Notes: a model not told the origin generated them from the sequence alone. A stretch of 64,000 nucleotides of DNA from Streptomyces spongiicola (GCF_003122365.1 NZ_CP029254.1:4799501-4863500); one strand, 5' to 3'; counted from the first letter of the stretch, positions 25,071 through 37,752 are shown. Program-made: numbers and translations.

Positions 25071-25889
25071 GCGCCCCGGCCCGGCGACCGGCCCGGCGAC
25101 CGGCCGGTCGACCGGCCCGGCGACCGGCCCGCCGGGTGGTTCCTTCGCCGGGTGGTTCCGGGGGCCCACCGGTTGGTGCCAGGGCCCGTCGGGTGGTTCC
25201 GTGGCTCGTCGGGCTGCGCGCGGCCGCCGGGTTCGGGTCAGTGTGAGGACGGTCCGGCGTGCGCACCCGCTTCGGGTCCGAACGCGCTCGCGCCTCGTCG
25301 TCCAGGCGGTGTTCCGACGGCCGGTCCGGTGCCCGGGGGTGACCGTGCTCCGCGCCGTTCCCGGCCTGCCGGGAGGATCGCGTCCCGCCGGGTGGTGTAG
25401 GGGATCAGGACGGCGGAAGCCGCAGGTCGGAGACGGTGACTCGGCCGGATTGGATGTTCAACCCGTTTCAGCGGGACGCTTCGTGGGTTGCCGTCCCCAC
25501 GGAGATCGCCATGGGCCTCGAACCGGAACGTGGAGCACTTGATCACCTACACCACTTCGCGGGGCACGACCGCCGGGAGGGCCGGGCCCGCGCGGACGCC
25601 CGGTCGCCGTGGGTCCTCGGTGCCGGACCGTGCCGGCATGCGGCCGCCCCGTAACCCCGGGTTCCCTGGTGCGCGCGATCTGTGACAGGTATCACCGCCC
25701 GGTTGTGATCCGTGATTTAGGGAGCCACGGCCCACGGGGATAACCTGCAAGGCGGACATGCCGCGTGCCCGGACACCGTGTACGCCTCCCCAGTGACCGC
25801 GCAGTCACGCTGCCCTTCGCGGCACGCCCATGCAGACAACGAACCGCGGATCACTACTGCGACGATGAGAAGCAAAGGGACGGACGCGC
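25071..25889. other. Long intergenic region before sucC
   Basis: An 819-nt gap. At 25078-25250 it carries repeats (GGCCCGGCGACC; GGGTGGTTCC three times). A weak GTG frame at 25436-25654 (starting MTRPDWMFNPFQ) could be a small gene but matches nothing I know. The less GC-rich section 25675-25760 holds the likely sucC promoter, with a Crp-like palindrome and GATAACCT at 25739-25746. About 145 nt of leader remain before the sucC GTG. Confidence 0.4.
25681..25696. promoter_or_regulatory. Crp-like palindrome upstream of sucC
   Basis: TGTGA-CAGGTA-TCACC matches the TGTGA-N6-TCACA pattern at 9 of 10 defined positions. It lies about 45 nt upstream of GATAACCT (25739-25746), a possible -10. Streptomyces Crp binds GTG-N8-CAC-like sites, which this also satisfies. 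Binding is inferred only. Confidence 0.45.
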
Positions 25890-27065
25890 GTGGACCTGTT
25901 CGAGTACCAGGCGAGGGACCTCTTCGCCAAGCACGGTGTACCGGTGCTGGCCGGTGAAGTCATCGACACGCCTGAGGCGGCGCGCGAGGCGACCGAGCGA
26001 CTGGGCGGCCGTTCGGTCGTCAAGGCGCAGGTGAAGGTCGGCGGCCGCGGCAAGGCCGGCGGTGTCAAGCTGGCCGCCACGCCGGACGAGGCCGTCGCCC
26101 GCGCGACGGACATCCTCGGCATGGACATCAAGGGCCACACGGTCCACAAGGTCATGATCGCCGAGACGGCTCCCGAGATCGCCGAGGAGTACTACGTCTC
26201 CTACCTGCTCGACCGCGCCAACCGCACCTTCCTGGCCATGGCCTCGGTCGCGGGCGGCATGGACATCGAGGAGGTCGCCGCGACGACCCCCGAGAAGCTC
26301 GCCAAGATCCCCGTCGACGCCAACGAGGGCGTCACCGCCGCGAAGGCCCGTGAGATCGTCGAGGCCGCGCAGTTCCCGGCCGACGTGGCCGAGCAGGTCG
26401 CCGAGATCCTCGTGACCCTGTGGAAGACCTTCGTCGCCGAGGACGCCCTCCTCGTCGAGGTCAACCCCCTCGCCAAGGTCGCCGACGGCCGCGTCATCGC
26501 GCTGGACGGCAAGGTGTCGCTGGACGCCAACGCCGAGTTCCGCCAGCCGGAGCACGAGGCGCTCGAGGACAAGGCCTCGGCCAACCCGCTCGAGGCCGCG
26601 GCCAAGGCCAAGGGCCTCAACTACGTCAAGCTCGACGGCGAGGTCGGCATCATCGGCAACGGCGCGGGCCTGGTCATGTCGACCCTCGACGTCGTCGCCT
26701 ACGCGGGTGAGAAGCACAGCGGCGTCAAGCCCGCCAACTTCCTCGACATCGGCGGCGGCGCCTCCGCGGAGGTCATGGCCAACGGCCTGGAGATCATCCT
26801 CGGCGACCCGGACGTGAAGTCCGTCTTCGTCAACGTCTTCGGCGGCATCACCGCTTGCGACGCGGTCGCCAACGGCATCGTGCAGGCCCTGGAACTCCTC
26901 GAGGCCAAGGGCGAGGCCGTGACGAAGCCGCTGGTCGTGCGTCTCGACGGCAACAACGCGGAGCTGGGTCGCCAGATCCTCGCGGACCGCAACCACCCGC
27001 TCGTCGAGCGTGTGGACACCATGGACGGCGCGGCCGACAAGGCCGCCGAGCTGGCTGCGAAGTAA
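25890..27065 (+). CDS. sucC: Succinyl-CoA synthetase (ADP-forming) beta subunit
   Basis: A 391-residue subunit of the TCA-cycle enzyme that converts succinyl-CoA, ADP (or GDP) and phosphate to succinate, CoA and NTP. The N-terminal ATP-grasp domain starts '[19 protein letters not shown]', with the nucleotide lysines in '[20 protein letters not shown]'. The Mg-binding 'LVEVNPLA' is at about residues 188-195. The C-terminal half has '[13 protein letters not shown]' and '[11 protein letters not shown]'. The GTG is preceded by AAGGGA about 10 nt upstream. It is followed by sucD after 20 nt, the usual operon. Confidence 0.97.
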   Translation: MDLFEYQARDLFAKHGVPVLAGEVIDTPEAAREATERLGGRSVVKAQVKVGGRGKAGGVKLAATPDEAVARATDILGMDIKGHTVHKVMIAETAPEIAEEYYVSYLLDRANRTFLAMASVAGGMDIEEVAATTPEKLAKIPVDANEGVTAAKAREIVEAAQFPADVAEQVAEILVTLWKTFVAEDALLVEVNPLAKVADGRVIALDGKVSLDANAEFRQPEHEALEDKASANPLEAAAKAKGLNYVKLDGEVGIIGNGAGLVMSTLDVVAYAGEKHSGVKPANFLDIGGGASAEVMANGLEIILGDPDVKSVFVNVFGGITACDAVANGIVQALELLEAKGEAVTKPLVVRLDGNNAELGRQILADRNHPLVERVDTMDGAADKAAELAAK

Positions 27066-27085
27066 GGGACGAGGGACACCACACC

Positions 27086-27970
27086 ATGGCTATCTTCCTC
27101 ACCAAGGAATCCAAGGTCATCGTCCAGGGCATGACCGGCTCCGAGGGCCAGAAGCACACCAGGCGCATGCTGGCCTCCGGCACGAACGTCGTCGGTGGCG
27201 TCAACCCGCGCAAGGCGGGCACCACCGTCGACTTCGACGGGTCGGAGATCCCGGTCTTCGGGTCCGTCAAGGAGGCGGTCGAGCAGACCGGCGCCGACGT
27301 CACCGTCATCTTCGTGCCGGAGAAGTTCACCAAGGACGCGGTCATCGAGGCGATCGACGCCGAGATCGGTCTCGCCGTCGTGATCACCGAGGGCGTCGCG
27401 GTCCACGACACCGCGCAGTTCTGGGCACACGCCGGGGCCAAGGGCGGCAAGACCCGCATCATCGGCCCGAACTGCCCGGGCCTGATCACCCCCGGACAGT
27501 CCAACGCCGGCATCATCCCCGCCGACATCACCAAGCCCGGCCGCATCGGTCTCGTGTCCAAGTCCGGCACGCTGACCTACCAGATGATGTACGAGCTCCG
27601 CGACATCGGTTTCAGCTCCTGCGTGGGCATCGGCGGTGACCCGATCATCGGCACCACCCACATCGACGCCCTGGCGGCCTTCGAGGCCGACCCGGACACC
27701 GACCTGATCGTGATGATCGGCGAGATCGGCGGCGACGCCGAGGAGCGTGCCGCCGACTTCATCAAGGCCAACGTCACCAAGCCGGTCGTCGGCTATGTCG
27801 CCGGCTTCACCGCTCCGGAGGGCAAGACCATGGGCCACGCCGGCGCCATCGTCTCCGGCTCCTCCGGCACCGCTCAGGCCAAGAAGGAGGCCCTGGAGGC
27901 CGCGGGCGTGAAGGTCGGCAAGACCCCGACCGAGACCGCCGAGCTGGCACGGGAGATCCTGATCGGCTGA
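27086..27970 (+). CDS. sucD: Succinyl-CoA synthetase alpha subunit
   Basis: A 294-residue partner of SucC. It has the CoA-binding Rossmann start '[20 protein letters not shown]', 'GGVNPRKAG', '[12 protein letters not shown]', and the phosphohistidine loop '[13 protein letters not shown]' near residue 250. The His in that loop carries the phosphate during catalysis. It is co-transcribed with sucC (GAGGGAC before ATG) and ends at a strong terminator 45 nt downstream. Confidence 0.97.
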   Translation: MAIFLTKESKVIVQGMTGSEGQKHTRRMLASGTNVVGGVNPRKAGTTVDFDGSEIPVFGSVKEAVEQTGADVTVIFVPEKFTKDAVIEAIDAEIGLAVVITEGVAVHDTAQFWAHAGAKGGKTRIIGPNCPGLITPGQSNAGIIPADITKPGRIGLVSKSGTLTYQMMYELRDIGFSSCVGIGGDPIIGTTHIDALAAFEADPDTDLIVMIGEIGGDAEERAADFIKANVTKPVVGYVAGFTAPEGKTMGHAGAIVSGSSGTAQAKKEALEAAGVKVGKTPTETAELAREILIG

Positions 27971-28014
27971 TCCCGTCGGGGAGCGGCCGCGACGGCCGCC
28001 CCTGCGGGAAGGCG

Positions 28015-28062
28015 TGCGACTGGGCCCGCACCCCGGATCTCCGGGGTGCGGGCCCAGTCGCA
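28015..28062. terminator. Strong hairpin terminator after sucCD
   Basis: Two perfectly complementary 23-nt arms (28015-28037 and 28040-28062) with a 2-nt TC centre; the arm starts TGCGACTGGG. It lies 45 nt after the sucD stop. There is no T run, as is usual in high-GC actinobacteria. Confidence 0.9.
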
Positions 28063-28147
28063 TCCCCCGCCGACCCCGGGAGCCCCTGCGCCGACGCCCG
28101 GGCTCACGTGACGTGAACTCGACGTCTGCGTCCCGCCTGCGTGACGT

Positions 28148-28300
28148 CTGCGTCCGGGCTTACGTCCGCGTCCGGGCCCGCGTCCGGGCTTACGTCCACG
28201 TTCGGGCTTACGTCCACGTTCGGGCTTACGTCCACGTTCGGGCTTACGTCCACGTTCGGGCTTACGCCCGCGTTCGGGCTTACGCCCGCGTCCGGGCTCA
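28148..28300. repeat. 18-bp tandem repeat between sucD and the HTH/sigma-like gene
   Basis: Units of CTTACGTCCACGTTCGGG and close variants recur with GGG marks at 28156, 28174, 28186, 28204, 28222, 28240, 28258, 28276 and 28294, all 18 bp apart except one 12-bp step. The array runs directly into the stop codon (28300-28298) of the minus-strand gene. It codes for nothing I recognise. Confidence 0.9.
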
Positions 28301-30301
28301 GCGGGCCAGTGGGACGAGGCGGGCCGGGCCCGCGGCGGGGTGGGAGCGGAGCTGGACGCGAAGGCGGTGGTCCTCCTTGGAGTACGGCTCCGGTCCGTGT
28401 CTCGGCGGCACTCCGCCGACCCGCTCACCGGGTGCCTGCGGCGGTTCGTAGTGATCCTCGGTGACGGCCATGGTGACGGCGGCGGCTCCCAGGATCAGCA
28501 CGGTGAGTCCGATCGCGGCGCGCGTCCACAGCTCGGCACGGCGCTCGCTGCCGCCGCGCACGGAGTGGGCCGGGGAGAGCCGCGGCGTCGCCAGGTTCTC
28601 CACCAGATCGCTCAGCTCGTGCTGGAGCGCCTCCGGTTCGGCCAGTTCGGGGATCTGCTCGGCCATCGCGGCGCGGGCGTTCAGCAGCCGGTTCGCGGCG
28701 GCCGGTGTGCTCGCCTCCGTCTCGGCCGCGGTCTCCGGGAGGTCGAGGCCCAGGCCGTCGTACAGCAGCAGCGTGCGGCGGTACGACGGCGGCAGCCCGA
28801 GCAGGGCTTCGCGGAGCGTCCGCCCACCGGGGTACGCGACCGCGGCCGGACGGGCCGACGCGACCGGGTCCGGGCGGCGGTGGGCGCGGCGCAGACCGTG
28901 CCAGGGCGACAGTGCGTAGTCGTAGGCTGCCGCGCGTGCCCAGCCGCCGGGATCGCGGTCCACGGCGACCTCGGGCCAGCGCTGCCAGGCCAGGTGGAAG
29001 GCGCGTTCCACGGCCTCAAGCGAGAGTGACTCCCGCCCGGTGAGCAGCAGCGTCTGGCGGGCGAGGCCGGGGGCGGTGCGGTCGTACAGCTCGTCGAACG
29101 CCTGTTCCGCGGTGAGCGCGGCCCGGTCCCGGGCGGGGGGCGGGGCGGATTCCGGGGGTCCACCGGGGCGGGACGGCCCGGTGGGGCACGAAGTGCCGGA
29201 GGGCGGCGTGGGGCGGGCGGTTCCGGCCGACTCAGCGGGGCGCACTCGGCCGGCGGCCTTTCCCCGGCTCTGCTCCTGCTCCCGTCCCCGGCTCTGTTCC
29301 TGCTTCTGCCCTCGACTCTGCCCCTGCTCCCGTCCCCGGCTCTGTTCCTGCTTCTGCCCTCGGCTCTGCTCCTGCTCCCGTCCCCGGCTCTGTTCCTGCT
29401 TCTGCCCTCGACTCTGCCCCTGCTCCGGCTCTTGGCCCTGGCCCTGGCTCTGGCCATGGCGCTGTTCCCGGCCCGTGCGCCGGGCGCTTGCCGCCGACTC
29501 CTCACGCTTGCCTTTGCGTCCGCCGCCGGCCTTGCCTCCGCGTTCGCCTTCGCGCTGGGTTCCGCACCGGGCTTGGCGCGGTCCTTCGTACTGCTCGTCG
29601 GCGGCCCGGGCGAGAGCCGTCCCGGGGTACGGACGCGGGGGCTCCAGGGGAGGCGGCGGCACGGGGGCCCCGGACGGGTGGGCACCCGCCTGCCGGTAAC
29701 CGGGCGCGGCGCTTCCGGCGCTGCTCTCGGCCGGTCCTCCGGTGGCGGCGGGGTCCGCGGTGGGGCCTCCGGCGGTGTGCTCCCCGGCCCGGGCGGGGCC
29801 TTTGTCGACGGGAGCCCCGGTGGCGGTGGTGCCGGTGCCCCCGGGCGCCGGGCCGGTCGCCGCGTTCCCGGCGGGTTCCGCTCGTCCGGGACGCCGGACG
29901 GCGCCGGGTCGGCCCTCCGGTGGGAGCGCGGGACGTCCCCACGGCTTCCGGCCCGCGTGCCCGGTCTCGCCCGCGTGCCCGGTCCGGCCCGCCTGCTCGG
30001 CCCCGCCCGCCCGCCCGGGCTGGTACGAGGAATCCGCGCCGTGGTCCTCGTCCGTGCCGGGCTTCCGGGGCGACGACTCGGCCTCGTATGCGGCGAGCAG
30101 CTTCGCGTACGCTTCGCGCTTGCGGCCGCGAGGATCACCGCGGCCCGTCTCCCAGGCCCTGACCGTCGCCTTGGTGACGCCCAGAACCTCCGCCAGCTCG
30201 GCCTCGGACAGCGCCTTGGCCTCGCGCAGTCTGCGGCGTTCCTTGGGCGGTGGCAACGGAGGAACGGCCTCTTCGGTGCTGTCCGCGGTGCTCTTCGTCA
30301 T
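28298..30301 (-). CDS. HTH (XRE) protein fused to sigma-factor-like region and a membrane segment
   Basis: A 667-residue protein. Residues about 20-75 form an XRE helix-turn-helix ('[20 protein letters not shown]'). A long low-complexity linker follows, including 16-residue repeats of the type [16 protein letters not shown] (about 290-345). Residues about 390-560 resemble an ECF sigma factor core ('[19 protein letters not shown]', then '[20 protein letters not shown]', like the region 4 'LP..yR..l.L...gls' pattern). A single membrane segment is near 592-612 ('[19 protein letters not shown]'), with a short outer tail. AGAGG lies 6 nt before the ATG. It is likely a membrane-tethered regulator; the sigma-like part may be degenerate. 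Divergent from the PerM-type gene. Confidence 0.75.
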   Translation of the reverse strand: MTKSTADSTEEAVPPLPPPKERRRLREAKALSEAELAEVLGVTKATVRAWETGRGDPRGRKREAYAKLLAAYEAESSPRKPGTDEDHGADSSYQPGRAGGAEQAGRTGHAGETGHAGRKPWGRPALPPEGRPGAVRRPGRAEPAGNAATGPAPGGTGTTATGAPVDKGPARAGEHTAGGPTADPAATGGPAESSAGSAAPGYRQAGAHPSGAPVPPPPLEPPRPYPGTALARAADEQYEGPRQARCGTQREGERGGKAGGGRKGKREESAASARRTGREQRHGQSQGQGQEPEQGQSRGQKQEQSRGREQEQSRGQKQEQSRGREQGQSRGQKQEQSRGREQEQSRGKAAGRVRPAESAGTARPTPPSGTSCPTGPSRPGGPPESAPPPARDRAALTAEQAFDELYDRTAPGLARQTLLLTGRESLSLEAVERAFHLAWQRWPEVAVDRDPGGWARAAAYDYALSPWHGLRRAHRRPDPVASARPAAVAYPGGRTLREALLGLPPSYRRTLLLYDGLGLDLPETAAETEASTPAAANRLLNARAAMAEQIPELAEPEALQHELSDLVENLATPRLSPAHSVRGGSERRAELWTRAAIGLTVLILGAAAVTMAVTEDHYEPPQAPGERVGGVPPRHGPEPYSKEDHRLRVQLRSHPAAGPARLVPLAR
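29269..29430. repeat. 48-bp in-frame repeat in the HTH/sigma-like gene
   Basis: The unit starts CCCGTCCCCGGCTCTGTTCC at 29281, 29329 and 29377, exactly 48 bp apart, and is itself built of two 24-bp halves. It encodes 16-residue Gln/Arg/Glu-rich units in the linker between the HTH and the sigma-like domain. Confidence 0.9.
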
Positions 30302-30390
30302 GAAGACCTCTCGGGGAGGGCGTAGCGAGCCGAAAAGTACATAAGAGTATTTTTAGCGACACAGCGAGCAATCTCCTGTTACGCGGATAA

Positions 30391-32766
<2,376 letters not shown>

Positions 32767-32848
32767 CAGGTGCCCACGGGCGACCGCGTCCGCACCTCCC
32801 GCGCGGGCGGCCGTGCCGGCCTGTCCGGACCGGAGCGCCTGGGATCGA

Positions 32849-32892
32849 CCGGGCATCGATGCGGTCGACCTGCCGACCGCATCGATGCCCGG
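32849..32892. terminator. Hairpin terminator between convergent genes
   Basis: Perfect 19-nt arms (CCGGGCATCGATGCGGTCG at 32849-32867, complement at 32874-32892) with a 6-nt loop. It lies 83 nt after the PerM-type stop and can serve both converging genes. Confidence 0.85.
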
Positions 32893-32904
32893 TGGATCTC
32901 CAGT

Positions 32905-32950
32905 GGATCGATCGGATCGATCGGATCGATTGGATCGATTGGATCGATGT
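32905..32950. repeat. 9-bp tandem repeat (GGATCGATC/T)
   Basis: Five to six copies of GGATCGAT(C/T) in a row, right after the convergent terminator; no gene is seen in 32767-33080. Confidence 0.85.
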
Positions 32951-33080
32951 CCGGTGGACCGGCGGAAACCGGACCGGGCCGGGCGGTCGGCCGTGACATC
33001 CGCACAGACCGGGGGTGTCCCCGTCCCACCGGTGTGGTTGCCGCTCCCGCCGGCGCGGTTGCCTTCCCTCCGGCGCCCGG

Positions 33081-33899
33081 CTACTCCTTGACGCCGATGA
33101 CCCCGCGCAGCGGCTCCGGCAGCAGGTTGTTGCAGGACACCTGGCCGGCGTTGGTCAGCGAGTCGGACACACAGGTGTAGAAGTCGCGGTAGACCAGCTG
33201 CATCGTGAACGTCATCGCCACGATCGTGAGCGCGACCACGGCCATCACCAGTCCGCTCACCGCGGCCGTCACCTGCGGCCGGCCGGCCGGCTGTCCCGGG
33301 GCCCCCGGCGACGGAGTGGCCTGGGGCGCCGCCGCTCCCTGTCCAGGGCGGCGGGACTTGGCGCGCAGTGAGCTGCCGCCCCAGTAGATCGCCAGTGCCC
33401 CGAGGAGCAGGGCGATCTCGGGGAAGTCGAAGAGGGCGAAGAAGAAGGCCCACATCCCGCCGAGCAGTGCGTACCGGGCGCGGCGCTGCACCGGGTCCGT
33501 CGGGTCCCAGCGCAGGCCGGTGCCCTGGCCGGGGCCCTTCTCCGGGCCGCCCTGGCCGCCGCCGCTTCCGCCCTCGCCGCCCGACCGGCCGCCGAAGCCG
33601 CCCTGGGAACGGCCGGGCTGGCGGCTGCTCCACTTGCCGCCCCGGGAGCCACGTCCCTCGCCGCGCTCGCCGTCGTCATCCGGACCGCGCCCTTCCCGGC
33701 CCGACGAGGAGTCGTCCTCCGCCCCGTGCCTCGGGTGCCACGGCCGGTCCGGTGACCCCTCCGGCGGAGGTGCGAACGGATTGCTCCCGTCCTTGGGTGA
33801 TTCCGTGGGCTCCGCGGACTGGCGTTCCCGCAGCAGCAGGGAGCCCCGCTCGGCGGAGAGCGGGGGGCGGAGTGCCGTGCGGCGGCGACGGTCCGGCAT
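33081..33899 (-). CDS. Membrane protein of unknown function with Gly/Arg-rich N-terminus
   Basis: A 272-residue protein. The first 125 residues are charged and Gly/Ser/Arg-rich (RSGGEGGSGGGQGGP). Two hydrophobic hairpin segments follow at about 142-172 ('LLGGMWAFFFALFDFPEIAL') and one at 210-232 ('GLVMAVVALTIVAMTFTM'). The last 40 residues include 'YTCVSDSLTNAGQVSCNNLL' with two Cys, probably an outer disulfide. I know of orthologues next to purN in Streptomyces but no function. GGGGAAGAAG precedes the ATG at a long spacing. It is divergent from purN. Confidence 0.8.
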   Translation of the reverse strand: MPDRRRRTALRPPLSAERGSLLLRERQSAEPTESPKDGSNPFAPPPEGSPDRPWHPRHGAEDDSSSGREGRGPDDDGERGEGRGSRGGKWSSRQPGRSQGGFGGRSGGEGGSGGGQGGPEKGPGQGTGLRWDPTDPVQRRARYALLGGMWAFFFALFDFPEIALLLGALAIYWGGSSLRAKSRRPGQGAAAPQATPSPGAPGQPAGRPQVTAAVSGLVMAVVALTIVAMTFTMQLVYRDFYTCVSDSLTNAGQVSCNNLLPEPLRGVIGVKE

Positions 33900-34126
33900 G
33901 GTGGTGAACTTCTTCCCCTCTTGTACCTCGGTACGCGGGTACTCCGTCTGGGGACGGGCCCTGCCCCCAGACGCTACCTCCCGGCCAGGCCCCCGTCCCG
34001 CGGGGGCCGCTCGGTGTGCCGGTATCGTTGCCGACGGTCGACGGCTTCGTAGAGTTCCCCCATCGCCGGACTCATTTCATTCGTACGACCATACAAACAG
34101 GAACCGCAACGCGAAAAGAGTCCCCC

Positions 34127-34744
34127 GTGGCTGCCGCCCGCCTCGTCGTCCTGGTCTCCGGATCCGGCACCAATCTCCAGGCGCTGCTCGACGCCATCGG
34201 CGGCGATCCCGAGGGCTTCGGCGCCCGGATCGTCGCCGTGGGCGCGGACCGGGACGGCATCGCCGGTCTCGAGCGGGCCCGGGCCGCCGGGATTCCCACC
34301 TTCGTGTGCAGGGTCAAGGACCATCCGACCCGCGAGGAGTGGGACCGCGCGCTGGCCGGGGCCGCGGCCGCGTACGAGCCGGACCTCGTCGTCTCGGCCG
34401 GCTTCATGAAGATCGTCGGCAGGGACTTCCTCGCCCGCTTCGGCGGCCGGTTCGTGAACACGCACCCCGCCCTGCTGCCCAGTTTTCCCGGTGCCCACGG
34501 TGTGCGCGACGCGCTCGCGTACGGGGTGAAGGTCACCGGCTGCACCGTCCACTTCGTCGACGACGGCGTCGACACCGGACCGATCATCGCCCAGGGCGTG
34601 GTCGCGGTCCGCGGTGAGGACGACGAATCCGCTCTTCACGAGCGCATCAAGGAAGTCGAGCGCCAGTTGCTCGTCGAGGTCGTGGGGCGTCTGGCCCGCA
34701 ACGGCTACCGCATTGAGGGACGAAAGGTTCATGTCGGTGAATAA
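34127..34744 (+). CDS. purN: Phosphoribosylglycinamide formyltransferase
   Basis: A 205-residue GAR transformylase: transfers a formyl group from 10-formyl-tetrahydrofolate to GAR in purine synthesis. Visible are the GAR-phosphate loop '[16 protein letters not shown]', the folate/catalytic region '[15 protein letters not shown]' (Asn-x-His) and the catalytic Asp in '[14 protein letters not shown]'. GTG 34127 follows AAAAGAG; a longer in-frame start at 34016 adds a non-conserved tail. It overlaps purH by 14 nt. Note the supply of its cofactor by folD nearby. Confidence 0.96.
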   Translation: MAAARLVVLVSGSGTNLQALLDAIGGDPEGFGARIVAVGADRDGIAGLERARAAGIPTFVCRVKDHPTREEWDRALAGAAAAYEPDLVVSAGFMKIVGRDFLARFGGRFVNTHPALLPSFPGAHGVRDALAYGVKVTGCTVHFVDDGVDTGPIIAQGVVAVRGEDDESALHERIKEVERQLLVEVVGRLARNGYRIEGRKVHVGE

Positions 34745-36311
34745 GCCCATCCGTCGCGCGTTGGTCAGTGTCTACGACAAGACGGGGCTGGAGGAGCTCG
34801 CCCGAGGGCTCCACGAGGCCGGCGTCGAGCTCGTCTCCACCGGTTCCACCGCGGGGAGGATCGCCGCGGCGGGCGTCCCGGTGACCGGTGTGGAGGAGCT
34901 GACCGGCTTCCCCGAGTGCCTCGACGGCCGCGTCAAGACGCTGCACCCGCGCGTGCACGCCGGGATCCTCGCCGACCTCCGCCTCGACGCGCACCGCGAG
35001 CAGCTCGCGGAGCTGGGCGTGGAGCCGTTCGACCTGGTGGTCGTGAACCTGTACCCGTTCCGGGAGACGGTGGCCTCGGGGGCGAGCCCCGACGAGTGTG
35101 TCGAGCAGATCGACATCGGCGGCCCGTCGATGGTCCGCGCGGCCGCCAAGAACCACCCCTCGGTCGCGGTCGTCACCAGCCCGGCACGCTACGCCGACGT
35201 ACTCACCGCGGTCACGGCGGGCGGCTTCGACCTCGCCGCGCGCAGGCGCCTCGCCGCCGAGGCGTTCCAGCACACGGCCGCGTACGACGTGGCCGTCGCG
35301 ACCTGGTTCGCCTCCTCGTACGCCCCGGCCGGCACGGCGTCCGGCAGCGGTTCGGCCGCAGGCGCGCTCCCCGACTTCCTGGGCGCCGTCTACCACCGCT
35401 CGAAGGTCCTGCGCTACGGCGAGAACCCGCACCAGGACGCCGCTCTCTACGCCGCCGAGCAGGGGGGCGGGCTCGCCCAGGCCGAGCAGCTGCACGGCAA
35501 GGAGATGTCGTTCAACAACTACACCGACACGGAGGCGGCCCGCCGTGCCGCGTACGACCACGGTGAGCCGTGCGTGGCCGTCGTCAAGCACGCCAACCCG
35601 TGCGGCATCGCGGTCGGAGCCGATGTCGCCGAGGCGCACCGCAAGGCCCACGCCTGCGATCCGCTGTCGGCGTTCGGCGGGGTGATCGCGGTCAACCGCC
35701 CGGTGTCGGTGGCGATGGCCGAGCAGGTCGCCGAGATCTTCACCGAGGTCATCGTGGCCCCGGACTACGAGGACGGCGCCGTCGAGGTACTGGCCCGCAA
35801 GAAGAACATCCGTGTGCTGCGCTGCCCCGACGCCCCGTCAGAGCGCTGGGAGATCAAGCCGATCGACGGCGGAGCACTGCTCCAGGCCGCCGACCGCCTC
35901 CAGGCCGAGGGCGACGACCCGGCCGGCTGGACCCTCGCCACCGGTGAGCCGCTCCCGGCGGACGAACTCGCCGAACTCGCCTTCGCCTGGCGGGCCTGCC
36001 GGGCCGTCAAGTCCAACGCGATCCTCCTCGCCAAGGGCGGGGCGAGCGTGGGCGTCGGCATGGGCCAGGTCAACCGGGTCGACTCCGCGAGGCTCGCGGT
36101 CGAGCGGGCCGGTGAGGACCGGGCGGCCGGGGCCTACGCGGCGTCCGACGCGTTCTTCCCGTTCCCCGACGGGCTGGAGATCCTGACCGCGGCCGGCGTC
36201 AAGGCCGTGGTCCAGCCCGGTGGTTCGGTCCGAGACGAGCAGGTCGTCGAGGCGGCACGCAAGGCCGGCGTGACGATGTACTTCACGGGTACGCGTCACT
36301 TCTTCCACTGA
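34731..36311 (+). CDS. purH: Bifunctional AICAR transformylase/IMP cyclohydrolase
   Basis: A 526-residue enzyme for the last two steps to IMP. The N-terminal cyclohydrolase (residues 1-200) has '[17 protein letters not shown]', '[16 protein letters not shown]' and 'NLYPFRETV'. The C-terminal transformylase has '[14 protein letters not shown]', the catalytic Lys-His in '[13 protein letters not shown]' and '[20 protein letters not shown]'. The ATG at 34731 lies inside the end of purN, so the two are translationally coupled. It ends 'TGTRHFFH', typical of the family. Confidence 0.97.
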   Translation: MSVNKPIRRALVSVYDKTGLEELARGLHEAGVELVSTGSTAGRIAAAGVPVTGVEELTGFPECLDGRVKTLHPRVHAGILADLRLDAHREQLAELGVEPFDLVVVNLYPFRETVASGASPDECVEQIDIGGPSMVRAAAKNHPSVAVVTSPARYADVLTAVTAGGFDLAARRRLAAEAFQHTAAYDVAVATWFASSYAPAGTASGSGSAAGALPDFLGAVYHRSKVLRYGENPHQDAALYAAEQGGGLAQAEQLHGKEMSFNNYTDTEAARRAAYDHGEPCVAVVKHANPCGIAVGADVAEAHRKAHACDPLSAFGGVIAVNRPVSVAMAEQVAEIFTEVIVAPDYEDGAVEVLARKKNIRVLRCPDAPSERWEIKPIDGGALLQAADRLQAEGDDPAGWTLATGEPLPADELAELAFAWRACRAVKSNAILLAKGGASVGVGMGQVNRVDSARLAVERAGEDRAAGAYAASDAFFPFPDGLEILTAAGVKAVVQPGGSVRDEQVVEAARKAGVTMYFTGTRHFFH

Positions 36312-36315
36312 CACC

Positions 36316-36412
36316 GGTCCCGGAGTGTCCGGTCCCGGGGTGTCCGGTCTCGGGGGTCCGGTCCCGGGGTGTCCGGTTCCGGGGGTCCGGTCCCGGGGTG
36401 TCCGGTCCCGTC
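36316..36412. repeat. 14-bp-class direct repeats after purH
   Basis: Alternating TCCGGTCCCGGGGTG and TCCGG(T)TTCGGGGG(T) units, about six copies, start just after the purH stop. No terminator-like hairpin is clearer than these self-complementary GC repeats. Confidence 0.75.
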
Positions 36413-36522
36413 CGTGGTGCGGTGCTCGTGTCCCCGCCCCTCCCGGCGGAGGGGGCTGCGGCCGCTGCTTGTGCCGCGCGGGGTGCCGGGCGCCCCGCCG
36501 GGTGCGCGCCCTGCCGAAGGAC

Positions 36523-36594
36523 GCCACCGCGCCACCGTGCCACCGCGCCACCGCGCCACCGCGCCACCGCGCCACCGCGCCACCGTGCCACCGC
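36523..36594. repeat. 8-bp tandem repeat GCCACCG(C/T), nine copies
   Basis: Nine uninterrupted copies; the second and eighth carry T at the last base. It lies in the convergent gap 36312-36715 between purH and a small membrane protein gene. The 8-bp period excludes a coding role. Confidence 0.92.
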
Positions 36595-36715
36595 GCCGCG
36601 GGGCCGGGTGCGCGAAAGGGAAAGGCCGTGGCGCCCGCGGTCGAGCGAGCGTCACGGCCTGGAGTCGGCGGCTGGGCGAACGGGCCTCAGTACCACCTTC
36701 GGGGACGAACGAATC

Positions 36716-37297
36716 TCAGTACCGCGGGCGGTTGAACCACGCTGCTCCGTCGGCCTTGCCGACGAACACGGCGACGAGGACGGCGAGCACCGTGTGGACG
36801 AGGCCGACGAGGACGAAGGGGTAGATCCCGAGGACCGCCGTGATGACGCCGAAGACCAGGGCGGCGATCCGGATGCCGTTGCCGCCGTTGCCGAACTTGG
36901 CGCCGAGAACGATCGCGAACGCACCCCAGCCGAGTATGAGCAGTGTCACGAACCAGAGTCCGCCGGCCGACCAGTCGGCGATCTCCTGGAACTGGATGTC
37001 GTCCCGCAGTGTGGGGTCGCTCTTGGCCGCGCTGATGCCCACGGCGGTGAGCGCGGCGAAACCGGCGCCGAGCACCTGGAGGCCGCCGATGACGAAGAGC
37101 ATCACGCGCGCGGCCTTCACGCCTCCCGGCATCTCCGTCATCAGCGCACCGGGGTAGCCGGCTCCGTAGGGGTGGACGGGCGGGGCCTGGGGATAGCCGT
37201 AACCGGGCTGGGGCGGCTGGTGCTTGCCCTGCGGGTAGCCGTAGTCCGGCCGGCCCTGCTGCTGGCCGTACGGGTTGTTCGGGTCGCCGAAGCTCAT
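36716..37297 (-). CDS. Small tetraspan membrane protein with Pro/Gly/Tyr-rich N-terminus
   Basis: A 193-residue protein. Residues 1-58 are rich in Pro, Gly, Tyr and Gln ([16 protein letters not shown]), as in many actinobacterial membrane proteins. Four hydrophobic segments follow at about 62-85, 105-130, 135-155 and 160-182. No named function. GGAGGAAAC lies 9 nt before the ATG. It stands alone between purH and folD, on the opposite strand. Confidence 0.85.
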   Translation of the reverse strand: MSFGDPNNPYGQQQGRPDYGYPQGKHQPPQPGYGYPQAPPVHPYGAGYPGALMTEMPGGVKAARVMLFVIGGLQVLGAGFAALTAVGISAAKSDPTLRDDIQFQEIADWSAGGLWFVTLLILGWGAFAIVLGAKFGNGGNGIRIAALVFGVITAVLGIYPFVLVGLVHTVLAVLVAVFVGKADGAAWFNRPRY

Positions 37298-37752
37298 GGC
37301 GGGTTTCCTCCGTCGGGGTTCTGCGGGGACGACGCGGGCCTGACCGGAGGAACGTCACAGCCAACCAAGCGGTCTGCCCCCCGACACTGCCGCGACACTG
37401 CGGGGTTAATCGTGGTGTTGCCATCGACTTCTTGTCCAGTCGAAATGCGAACGTGTTGTGCGAGTGCAACCTTGTGTACCGCCGGGCGAGCCACGCGGCG
37501 GCATGCCGGGAGGATCCGGGCATGGCCGGTGCGAACTCCGCCGGCCCGTACCGTGGCGGGGCCCCGTACGGCGCCGGTGCCCCGTACCGTGCTGGTGCCC
37601 CGTACGGCGCCGGTGCCACGGACGCCGGTCCGCGCCGTGCGGCTGCCGCCCGCGCCGTGCCGCCGCCGCCCGCGCCGGCACGCGGGCGGCGCCCGGCCGC
37701 CCCGAGCGAACCTGATTGGAACCGGGGCGGGGTCATCCGCGAGGATGGGGGC
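37298..37752. other. Divergent intergenic region before folD, with short repeats
   Basis: A 455-nt gap. The part 37375-37480 is least GC-rich and probably holds promoters in both directions. At 37549-37620 units of GGTGCCCCGTAC(G/C) with GGCGCC recur about four times. A frame through them ([20 protein letters not shown]) is open into folD but lacks a plausible start and is unlikely to be translated. Confidence 0.45.

Noticed and set aside
21216-25169. A 1317-codon minus-strand open frame opposite the DUF5682 and vWA genes
   Set aside because: It is the antisense shadow of strongly GC3-biased genes, with composition dominated by Arg, Ser, Ala and Pro and no motif.
25436-25654. Possible 72-codon gene starting GTG (MTRPDWMFNPFQ)
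   Set aside because: Has a weak GGAG site but no recognised family and an Arg/Ala-rich tail; noted in the intergenic entry rather than called.
37522-37752. N-terminal extension of folD or a Gly/Ala/Pro/Tyr peptide gene
   Set aside because: Open frame made of GGTGCCCCGTAC repeats with no ribosome site; FolD is complete from 37753.
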